A program made the translations under genes and the position numbers. A stretch of 64,000 bases of DNA. Origin: Paraburkholderia phenoliruptrix. GTDB taxonomy: Bacteria > Pseudomonadota > Gammaproteobacteria > Burkholderiales > Burkholderiaceae. The DNA lies in NCBI RefSeq assembly GCF_019511605.1, contig NZ_JAEUAV010000006.1:224130-288129 (forward strand). The letters are read 5' to 3'. Positions within the stretch are counted from its first letter, which is position 1, and every line of letters begins with the position of its first letter. The notes under the pieces were generated by a model that worked only from the letters and a program-made list of their open reading frames with translations, ran no database searches and was not told the DNA's origin. Shown here piece by piece: positions 16,648-24,139 of the stretch.

Positions 16648-17685
16648 ATGCTCATCAAGAATGTGGCAGTCAGCCTGCCTTCCAGAATCGTAACGAACGA
16701 CGAAGTCACCGATATGATCCGGTTTCATTCAACCGGCTATGACGGCGACATCGACCGAGGCATACGCACCATCAAGACCCTGCTCGACAGAAGCGGTCTC
16801 GTAAACCGGCGGTGGTGCGACAGCCACGAGTCGCCCATCGACCACGTTGCCATGGCCACACGCAAGGCCCTGGCGGAGACCTATCTGCGGCCGGAGCATA
16901 TCGAGCTATTTATTTATGTCGGTATCGGCAGGGGCTTTCTGGAACCCGGCAATAGCCATATGATGGCAAGCACGCTCGGGTTCACCAATGCCGAATGCTT
17001 CGACGTAGTCGACGCATGCATGAGCTGGACAAGAGCCATGTCGATTATCGACAGTCTGTTCAAATGCGGTCAGTACAAAAACGCGATGATCGTCAACGCA
17101 GAATTCAATATGTTGGCTGGCGGTCCACTTTTTCCGGGGAATTTTGCGTTGAAGAATCAGGCGCAAATCGAGTACACGCTGCCATCCTTCACCATCGGCG
17201 AAGCGGCCACCGCCACGCTGCTCGTCGCGAAAGAGCCGGATAACTTCAGTTTTGCGTTTCGCGGAAAGCCCGAGGTGTCTGACCTCTGCACCATCCCCAT
17301 TCCCGGCTATGAAGGGTTTTGCCATCCGTCCGAGCGAATCGGGAAAAACGGCGACATGCGTTTCACATCGTTTGGCCACGAGCTTCATAAGAATTCCGAC
17401 GAACTCACCGCGGTCCTGGCTAAACTGCCGGTACAGAAGAAAGATATCGACATTGTCTTTACCCATGCCTCTTCGAAAGCGGCGTGGCACGGCTATGGAG
17501 AAAAGGCGGGGATCCAGGACAAGATGTATCACATCTATCCGGAGACCGGAAACCTCGTGTCAGCCTCTATTCCTGCCGCAATTGCAATGGCGAAAGACAG
17601 CGGAGAACTGAAGCGCGGAGACAGAGTGCTGTGCTGGGTGGGCAGTGCCGGCATGTCGTTCAACGTCAGCAGCTTCAAGTTCTAA
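16648..17685 (+). CDS. FabH/KAS III-like beta-ketoacyl synthase, candidate signal synthase
   Basis: A 345-residue thiolase-fold enzyme of the 3-oxoacyl-ACP synthase III family. The N-terminal IKNVAVSLPSRIVTNDEV is the family opening. The catalytic triad appears complete: Cys124 in FDVVDACMSW, His273 in IVFTHASSK and Asn302 in YPETGNLVSASIP. Length fits FabH (about 320-350). The ATG at 16648 is chosen; a TTG six bases earlier is possible, and the Shine-Dalgarno is weak. It is not in a fatty-acid cluster: the next gene, 31 bp on, is a hybrid kinase with a CqsS/LqsS-like membrane domain. KAS III relatives such as PqsD and PpyS make signalling molecules, so a condensing role in autoinducer synthesis is proposed. 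An unusual lipid or secondary-metabolite function remains possible. Confidence 0.8.
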   Translation: MLIKNVAVSLPSRIVTNDEVTDMIRFHSTGYDGDIDRGIRTIKTLLDRSGLVNRRWCDSHESPIDHVAMATRKALAETYLRPEHIELFIYVGIGRGFLEPGNSHMMASTLGFTNAECFDVVDACMSWTRAMSIIDSLFKCGQYKNAMIVNAEFNMLAGGPLFPGNFALKNQAQIEYTLPSFTIGEAATATLLVAKEPDNFSFAFRGKPEVSDLCTIPIPGYEGFCHPSERIGKNGDMRFTSFGHELHKNSDELTAVLAKLPVQKKDIDIVFTHASSKAAWHGYGEKAGIQDKMYHIYPETGNLVSASIPAAIAMAKDSGELKRGDRVLCWVGSAGMSFNVSSFKF

Positions 17686-17716
17686 AGCTCACGTCAATCA
17701 AATTTAGAAGCGCGAC

Positions 17717-20290
17717 ATGAAAGCCATTTCAGGGGGCATCCACTACCTTAACCGGGTAGTGTCCGAAGCCGCGAAGGTCTCCGACTACAGCGTATTGGCT
17801 GTGGGCCTGATCGGCACCATTGGACATCCGCTGTACTGGTTCTGGTGGACCTTTGTCGATCCCCAACCGAACGAGAACCTGCTGATGCGGGTTGTCGGCA
17901 CCGTCAGTTGCGCATTGCTGCTTTTGCGGCGCTTCTGGCCGGCTTCGGTAGTGCGCCTCCTGCCTTGGTATTACTTTGCAACGGTGGCGTACACGCTGCC
18001 GTTTTTCTTCACTTACTACCTGCTGGTCGGCCATTACTCGATGCTCTGGTCCATGGCCGAGCTGGGTATGGTCTTCTTCCTGATCGCAATCTTTCCGTCG
18101 TTCGTTGCGTTGTCACTCAACCTGGCGCTCGGCGTCGGGGCTGCGGTGCTGTGCGCGAGCATTGTGGTTCCGCAAGCCGTCCATGTGGATACGCATCTGT
18201 TTCTGTACACCTACCTGCCCGTTTTTACGTTCGGCATTTTCGCCGGCATCACCTTCTCATACAGCAATCTGAAAGGAATCGTCGCGCAGGCGCGCACGGG
18301 GGCGCTGCGCGCGCTGGCCGGCTCGATCGCTCATGAAATGCGCAATCCACTCAGCCAGCTCAAGCATGTTCTGGACAGGGTGGAAGAGGTGCTGCCCGCA
18401 GCCATGGATCGCCACGCGTCGCCGGTTGCGACGCAGCGCCGGACCGAACTGCTGTACCGGCATCTGGCCCACGGCCAGTTGTCCATTGAGCGCGGCTTGC
18501 GCATCATCGCAATGACACTCGACGAGGTCAGCGCAAAAGCCATTCGCTCCGATCAGTTCACGTACGTCAGCGCGGCGGCTGCCACGCGCAAGGCACTGGA
18601 GGAATACGGCTTTAGCGACCAGAACGAGCGCGCGCGAGTCAGACTCGTGGTGCTCGAGGACTTTACGTTCAAGGTCGACGAAACGGTTTATCTGTTCACG
18701 CTGTTCAATCTGATCAAGAACGCGCTTCATCATATTGCCGCACATCCTGCCGCAACTCTCACGCTGACGGTGGACAGTCAAACGGTGATCGTGCATGACA
18801 CCGGGCCGGGCATTGCGCCTGAGATGCTGCCGCATCTTTTCGAGCCCTTCCGCACGGCCGGCAATTCCGCCGGCACGGGCCTGGGGCTTGCCTATTGTCA
18901 ACGCGCGATGCGCGCATTTGGGGGCACCATTCGTTGCCGTTCCGAAGTCGGCCAGTTCACGCAGTTCACGCTGGAATTTCCACCCGTTTCCGACAGCGAG
19001 GTCGCGCAGCACGAGCAGGAAGTATTCGAGCGCGCCGCCTCGCTGCTTAACGGCAAGCGTATTCTCATTGTCGACAACGATGCTGAGCAGCGCACGCGAG
19101 TGCGGCGAGCGCTGTCGAGGGCGGGAGCACAACTTGGCGAAGCAGCCGACGGCGAGGCGGCGCTCGCCGCGCTCAGCGAACCCACGCCTTGGGATCTGGT
19201 GCTGATGGACATCAACATGCCCGCCCTGGACGGCTACACGGCAACCGAGCGGATTCGCGCGGATCGTCGCAATCCGAACTGCAACGCGATGATCGTCGCG
19301 TACACGTCGGAGCCCGCTAACGTGGCGCGCGTTCTCGCACGTCGCGCCGGCATGGATGAATATGTCAGCAAATCGGCGAGCATTGCCGAGCTGGTCGGCG
19401 TGCTGCACCAGCTCTTCGAGAGCGGTCACAGGCATGGCCGCAGCGAGCGTTTCGATGGCTTCGCGGGCAAAACGATTCTGCTCGCCGACGACGACACCTA
19501 CAGCAGACTCGTCGCCAAGGGACACCTGGAGCGATTCGGCGCGACGGTCGTCGAAGCCGAGCATGGGCCGGCCGTGCTGGCGCGCTTGCAGGAAGGCGTG
19601 ACTATCGACGCCATCGTGATGGACATGAACATGCCCGGCATGGGCGGCGTGGAAACCACCGCGCTAATCCGCGCGCGCACCGACGCTTATGCGAGCTTGC
19701 CGGTCATTGCGTTGACGAGCCAATCCGACATGGAGGCCGTGGAAAAGTGTCTCGCCGCCGGCATGAACGAAGTGATGACCAAACCGGCACAAGTCGGCGC
19801 ACTGTATGCGGCGCTGGCGCGGCAGTTCGCCCGCCAGCGCCTCGAGCATGCGCGGGAAAATGGCCTGTCAGCGCATGAAGACGCGTTGCCCGCAGGCAAG
19901 CTCGCGTCGCTCAACGAAGGTCCATTGCTCGACGAGAAGCATCTGCAGGAACTCGTTGCGCTCGACCTGCTCGACCAGACGTTCCTGAACGGCATTGAGC
20001 AGATTCGCACGACGGTGGTCAAGCTCGCAACGAGCGTCGCGGCACGCGACTTCGACTCGACACGCGAAGCCCTGCACCTGCTGCTCGGCGTGAGCGGCAA
20101 TATCGGTGCAAAAGCGCTGCATCAGTTCGTGCGACAGATTTATCCGCGCGTATTGGAAGGCGAATGGCCCGCGGAAGCAGACTGGCTTGCGCGCATCTGT
20201 TCGCTGAGCGACCGTTCGGCACCCGCATTGCAAACGTATTTTGCATCTGCGAAGGCGCCGGGCAAGCAACCCAAGACAACGAGCGATTGA
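17717..20290 (+). CDS. Hybrid sensor histidine kinase, CqsS/LqsS-like, HK-REC-REC-HPt
   Basis: An 857-residue membrane phosphorelay protein. About six helices occupy residues 24-182, starting with GLIGTIGHPLYWFWWTFV and PQPNENLLMRVVG, which resembles the membrane sensor of CqsS and LqsS, receptors for alpha-hydroxyketone autoinducers. The HisKA box is SIAHEMRNPL with H206. The ATPase has N-box NLIKNALHH and G-boxes HDTGPGIAP and GTGLGLAYC. Two receiver domains follow, with Asp498 (LMDINMP) and Asp636 (VMDMNMP). The end resembles an HPt domain, with H787 in ALHLLLGVSGNIGA, lacking the usual Lys after the His. No DNA-binding output is attached. It follows the KAS III-like gene closely, implying one transcript. 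Confidence 0.88.
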   Translation: MKAISGGIHYLNRVVSEAAKVSDYSVLAVGLIGTIGHPLYWFWWTFVDPQPNENLLMRVVGTVSCALLLLRRFWPASVVRLLPWYYFATVAYTLPFFFTYYLLVGHYSMLWSMAELGMVFFLIAIFPSFVALSLNLALGVGAAVLCASIVVPQAVHVDTHLFLYTYLPVFTFGIFAGITFSYSNLKGIVAQARTGALRALAGSIAHEMRNPLSQLKHVLDRVEEVLPAAMDRHASPVATQRRTELLYRHLAHGQLSIERGLRIIAMTLDEVSAKAIRSDQFTYVSAAAATRKALEEYGFSDQNERARVRLVVLEDFTFKVDETVYLFTLFNLIKNALHHIAAHPAATLTLTVDSQTVIVHDTGPGIAPEMLPHLFEPFRTAGNSAGTGLGLAYCQRAMRAFGGTIRCRSEVGQFTQFTLEFPPVSDSEVAQHEQEVFERAASLLNGKRILIVDNDAEQRTRVRRALSRAGAQLGEAADGEAALAALSEPTPWDLVLMDINMPALDGYTATERIRADRRNPNCNAMIVAYTSEPANVARVLARRAGMDEYVSKSASIAELVGVLHQLFESGHRHGRSERFDGFAGKTILLADDDTYSRLVAKGHLERFGATVVEAEHGPAVLARLQEGVTIDAIVMDMNMPGMGGVETTALIRARTDAYASLPVIALTSQSDMEAVEKCLAAGMNEVMTKPAQVGALYAALARQFARQRLEHARENGLSAHEDALPAGKLASLNEGPLLDEKHLQELVALDLLDQTFLNGIEQIRTTVVKLATSVAARDFDSTREALHLLLGVSGNIGAKALHQFVRQIYPRVLEGEWPAEADWLARICSLSDRSAPALQTYFASAKAPGKQPKTTSD

Positions 20291-20373
20291 CGATTTCTGC
20301 CTGACGCTCAACGCCGACGCGCCGGTTTTCGTGTGGCGCTTACCAGTTTGCCTTTCGACTCACGGAGTCACAT

Positions 20374-20907
20374 ATGACCGACACGATAAGCGTTCGACGT
20401 CTTCATGCCGACGAAGCGATGACCTATGTCGATTCACTCGCCGATCTGCTGATCGACTGTGTGGAGGGCGGCGCATCGGTCAGCTTCATGTTGCCGATTT
20501 CGAAGCAAACTGCGCTGCAATTCTGGCAACACGTCGCTGACGGCGTGGCCCGCGACGAGCGCATTCTGCTCGTCGCCGAATATCCCGAGGGCAAGCTTGC
20601 GGGCACCGTGCAACTCGTCACGGCCCAGCCCGAGAATCAGCCGCATCGCGCGGATGTCGCCAAGATGCTCGTGCACCGGGAAGCGAGGCGCAGAGGCATC
20701 GCGGCGCGCCTCCTCGCGGCTGTCGACGAAGAAGCCCGACGCGCCGGCAAATCCGTGCTCGTGCTCGACACCGTCACAGGTGGCGACGCGGAACGACTTT
20801 ACGCGCGGGCGGGCTGGCAACGTGTGGGCGAAGTGCCCAACTATGCGCTGATGCCGGACGGCACATTCTGCGGCACGACTTTCTTTCACAAGCAGCTTTT
20901 TGCGTGA
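20374..20907 (+). CDS. GNAT-family N-acetyltransferase
   Basis: A 177-residue GCN5-related acetyltransferase. Motif A, the acetyl-CoA-binding part, is MLVHREARRRGIAARLL at about residues 99-115, followed by VLVLDTVTGGDAERLYARAG and the C-terminal GWQRVGEVPNYAL. GGAG lies 7-8 nt before the start. It lies 83 bp after the hybrid kinase on the same strand and may belong to the same operon, but the gap allows its own promoter. Substrate unknown; amine or small-molecule acetylation is typical. A link to the KAS III product would be speculative. Confidence 0.85.
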   Translation: MTDTISVRRLHADEAMTYVDSLADLLIDCVEGGASVSFMLPISKQTALQFWQHVADGVARDERILLVAEYPEGKLAGTVQLVTAQPENQPHRADVAKMLVHREARRRGIAARLLAAVDEEARRAGKSVLVLDTVTGGDAERLYARAGWQRVGEVPNYALMPDGTFCGTTFFHKQLFA

Positions 20908-21089
20908 CCGATCGACGCTACCGCCTGACCTGTGCGCTGCACATCAGCGCTCGTGAGAATCAGCACTCGAAAGACACGGGCGATTCAACGCGTGCCTAAA
21001 CAACCCGTGCCCAAAGAACAGCCGGATAGCGAACGTTGCTCCCGCTACCCAGCCGCCGCAGTGAATCCAGTGCTTCTATTGCCAACGCT

Positions 21090-21383
21090 TTACGGCAGCT
21101 TGCCAAGGCACGCGCTGAATTCATCTTTCGAGAACGCACGAAGGGTCTGCGTTCTCACATTCCCCGCTGAACCAAGCGCAAAACCAAATGACATGAAGCT
21201 CTGTTCATCGGGCGCTTCAATGACGGTGACAATGTCGTACTGCCCCATCGTCCAATAGATCTGCTTCATTTCACAGCCGAAGCTCCTGGCCATTTCCGCT
21301 GCCTGGCCGGCGCGCTGCGCGCTGTTCTTTATGTTGCGCATGCCCTGGTCAGTAAATTGCGCAAGAACCACATAAGTCGCCAT
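21090..21383 (-). CDS. GYD-domain protein
   Basis: A 97-residue cytoplasmic protein of the GYD family, a small ferredoxin-like alpha/beta fold. The pattern is MATYVVLAQFTDQGMRNIKN, then GQYDIVTVIEAPDEQSF and a closing RTQTLRAFSKDEF. The domain's Gly-Tyr-Asp signature is written GQYD here. The start at 21383 follows AAGGGGAAA, a good ribosome-binding site. It is a single gene facing away from the PAP2 phosphatase. Family function is undetermined. Confidence 0.82.
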   Translation of the reverse strand: MATYVVLAQFTDQGMRNIKNSAQRAGQAAEMARSFGCEMKQIYWTMGQYDIVTVIEAPDEQSFMSFGFALGSAGNVRTQTLRAFSKDEFSACLGKLP

Positions 21384-21606
21384 GACGTTTCCCCTTTCCC
21401 GTTGCTTGCCGGGGACCCGGACGCGCAGGACGGGCCTCCGGCGCGTAAGCCCAGTATAGGCAACGCATCTAGTGAAATATCGTCGATCATTAGTCATCAG
21501 GTACACTAACCACTAGCCGTTTTGTCACAAATATGGTGTATGCCGCGCAGCAGTACAGGGAGACGGTTCGGCGGCGTCATACAAGTCTTTAAATACCCAC
21601 AAAACA

Positions 21607-22299
21607 ATGAATAGCTTCGACACAACCATCGAGACGTATCTCTCGAACGTCCACCTTGGCTTCTTCCTCACCCATGCAATTCAGGCAATCGCAGATCTGT
21701 ACACCTTCAAAGGCCTGCTGCTCATTCCGTTGTTGTGGTGCATGTGGTTCCAGTCAGATGAGCGCAGCACGTGGCGTCGCGAAATGGTCATTGCGACAAT
21801 ACTGAGCGGCGTACTCGCACTGTTCATAGGAAGGGCGCTAACCCATTGGCTGCCGTTCAGGGTACGCCCGGTCTACAGTTCCGAACTGAACCTTCAATTT
21901 GCGACCAGCGTGTCGAAAGACGCATTGCTGACATCGTGGAGCTCGTTCCCGAGCGACCACGCCATGCTGTGGATGGCCATTGCCACCGGCATCTTTCTCG
22001 TGTGGAGAAGAATCGGCCTGCTGGCGCTCGCGTACACGGTGCTGTTCATCTGCGTTCCGCGTGCGTATCTCGGCTTTCACTATCCCACTGATCTGATCGT
22101 CGGCGCCGCCATTGGAATTGTCATCACGTACGCCATGACGCGCGAGGCCGTTCGCGCCCGCACTTCGGCTGTGTTCCTGCGATGGGTCGAGCGCTATCCG
22201 GGACCTTCCGCAATGCTGGCCTTCGTGCTGTGCCTTGAACTGGTCACCCAGTTCGACGAGTTGCGCAAGCTGGCAAGCAGCGTGCTCGCTCATATTTAG
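21607..22299 (+). CDS. PAP2-family membrane phosphatase
   Basis: A 230-residue integral membrane protein with about six helices and the three-part PAP2 phosphatase signature: HWLPFRVRP (motif 1), SSFPSDHAM (motif 2, with the catalytic His) and PRAYLGFHYPTDLIVG (motif 3, with the second His and Asp). It should dephosphorylate a lipid phosphate such as undecaprenyl pyrophosphate or phosphatidate at the periplasmic face. Motif 3 has Pro where many relatives have Ser before the Arg. It is monocistronic and convergent with the tpsB gene. Confidence 0.85.
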   Translation: MNSFDTTIETYLSNVHLGFFLTHAIQAIADLYTFKGLLLIPLLWCMWFQSDERSTWRREMVIATILSGVLALFIGRALTHWLPFRVRPVYSSELNLQFATSVSKDALLTSWSSFPSDHAMLWMAIATGIFLVWRRIGLLALAYTVLFICVPRAYLGFHYPTDLIVGAAIGIVITYAMTREAVRARTSAVFLRWVERYPGPSAMLAFVLCLELVTQFDELRKLASSVLAHI

Positions 22300-22314
22300 C
22301 TTGCCGTACGCGCT

Positions 22315-24045
22315 TTATGTGCCGATGGAAACGAACAGCAGCACCATCGGCGCCTTGGATGCGCCGGGAGTCGGCGCACGCAGCGGCACACCGTACGTGC
22401 AGCGAAAATCAACGAAGCGCGACCATTGAAAACGCACGCCCGCGCCCACGCTGACGAGCGACGCATTGCCGGCCTCCGCAGGCTGATCGATCCGGTTCCA
22501 TACATGGCCGGCGTCGACAAACACAAAAGGCTGCGCGGCAGCGCCGCTCACGCCGAAGGGCAAGACCGGCGTGCGCAATTCGGTCTGTACGTTCCAGCCG
22601 CGATCGCCCAGCACCACATAGGGCTCGTAGCCGCGCACGCTGGACTCTCCGCCAAGGCCCATTTCCTCGCTCGGCAACAAGGTATTGGGCGTCCACTGAA
22701 ACGTGCCGCGCGCGTTTAACGTAAAGCCCGCACCGAGTGCGAACGCGCGCTGTGCGGCAATCTGCAGATACGCGTAGCGGGCAGTCGCGCCGTGCCGCGC
22801 GGCGTCGAACGCGGTGTCGCTGTTGGAGCCGTCGAGGCCGCCCGGGCTTGCCACGAGCGTCGCCGATGCATGCGCGGCGCCCGCATCGCCGGGCTTGCTG
22901 AGATCGTAGGTGAGCAGAAATTGATGCACATGCGTGTTCGAGTTGAACACCTGAAAGCCGCCGAATTCAAGATCGTTGTTGCTGCGTTTGAAGTCATAAC
23001 CAAACTGCACGAGCTGAGCGGTATCGCTTGTAGTCGGCAAACGCCAGTCGTAGCGAACGCTCATTTGCGCGGAAATGCCGGTTTGCCCGTAACTGTCCGG
23101 CAGACGCGGCGTACTTTGCGCATAGACACCAAACAGTTCGATGCTGTCGTGCCACGGCAGCGGCGCAATATAACTGAGCGCGTGAGCCAGGAAGCGAGCG
23201 CGATTTGCCCGTCCTTCAATGTCGGGATTGCCGCTGAAAAAGTCGTTGCTCGCCGTGAACTGATACGCGACGTGCTGATCGAGACCGAACAGGTTGCCGT
23301 AGTCGATGCCCGCGAAGAAACGGTCGCGGCCGAGATCGCGCACACCGGCGTTGTCGTAGCCGGCGTTCACGCGCAACGGCAAACGGTCGTCGGTCTGCAA
23401 AATGACGTCGGTTGAATTCGCGGCTTGCCCTGGCGCGAATACCGCATCCACATGCCGATAGGGATTCGCGTTAAGCACCGCAAGGCCCAGCGAAACGTCC
23501 GACTGCAAAATGGGGCCGCCAGCCTCGAGCGGCATTTCGCGTTTCAGCAGATCGTCGGAGAAGTAGCGGTTGCCGCTGGTGCGCACCTCGCCGAGGCGAA
23601 ACTCCGCCACTGCGATATGCACGACGCCCGCGCTCACGTCCTGCTCGGGCACGTACACGTCCACGAGCGGTTTGCCGGCGGCACGATAACGCTCGACCAC
23701 GGCGCGGCGTATCTCCGCAAGGCGCGAGAACGTGAGCGGCTTGCCGATGTCGCTGTCGAACCTGTGCAGAAATGCGGCGTCCAGAACCGGCAGATGCGCG
23801 GCGGTAACGCGGGCCTGCGTTGCCGTGGAAGGCTCGGTCGTGCCCGCGACTTCGAACACCAGACCTTCGAGCCGGCCCACTGCAATCTGCGTCGCGTTCT
23901 CCACGGATGGCGCGGAAGGTTGCGACGGCGCACTACGCGGCGTCGGCGGAGCGGGTTGCGGGGCAACGTCGCGCCAGGCCTGCGCGACCGCAGCCCCAGC
24001 GTACAGCGCAAACACCACGCACGGCGCGAGCTTGAACCAACGCAT
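22315..24045 (-). CDS. Two-partner secretion outer-membrane transporter (ShlB/FhaC/HecB family)
   Basis: A 576-residue TpsB. The signal peptide is about residues 1-22 (LAPCVVFALYAGAAVA) and a Pro/Ser-rich linker follows. POTRA regions lie at about 55-200 (including RLAEIRRAVVERYRAAGKPL), then a beta-barrel of roughly 16 strands. The conserved barrel motif is GLGGESSVRGYEPYVVLGDR at about 475-494. It exports the partner TpsA encoded directly upstream, 94 bp away. The start at 24045 is where the signal peptide begins; an open frame extends further upstream but overlaps the tpsA end and is not convincing. Order A-B is the reverse of the common B-A arrangement. Confidence 0.9.
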   Translation of the reverse strand: MRWFKLAPCVVFALYAGAAVAQAWRDVAPQPAPPTPRSAPSQPSAPSVENATQIAVGRLEGLVFEVAGTTEPSTATQARVTAAHLPVLDAAFLHRFDSDIGKPLTFSRLAEIRRAVVERYRAAGKPLVDVYVPEQDVSAGVVHIAVAEFRLGEVRTSGNRYFSDDLLKREMPLEAGGPILQSDVSLGLAVLNANPYRHVDAVFAPGQAANSTDVILQTDDRLPLRVNAGYDNAGVRDLGRDRFFAGIDYGNLFGLDQHVAYQFTASNDFFSGNPDIEGRANRARFLAHALSYIAPLPWHDSIELFGVYAQSTPRLPDSYGQTGISAQMSVRYDWRLPTTSDTAQLVQFGYDFKRSNNDLEFGGFQVFNSNTHVHQFLLTYDLSKPGDAGAAHASATLVASPGGLDGSNSDTAFDAARHGATARYAYLQIAAQRAFALGAGFTLNARGTFQWTPNTLLPSEEMGLGGESSVRGYEPYVVLGDRGWNVQTELRTPVLPFGVSGAAAQPFVFVDAGHVWNRIDQPAEAGNASLVSVGAGVRFQWSRFVDFRCTYGVPLRAPTPGASKAPMVLLFVSIGT

Positions 24046-24139
24046 ACGTTCTGCGCGCGACGACGGCGCACCCCGGCACGAACCGCGCCGCCTGACGCGC
24101 CACCGGATGCGCCGCCCGGTGCGCAGGCCAATGCCCAGG

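Noticed and set aside
16648..17685. KAS III-like gene as ordinary fatty-acid FabH
   Set aside because: No plsX, fabD, fabG or acpP neighbours, and it is paired with a sensor kinase; a lipid role is not excluded but is less supported.
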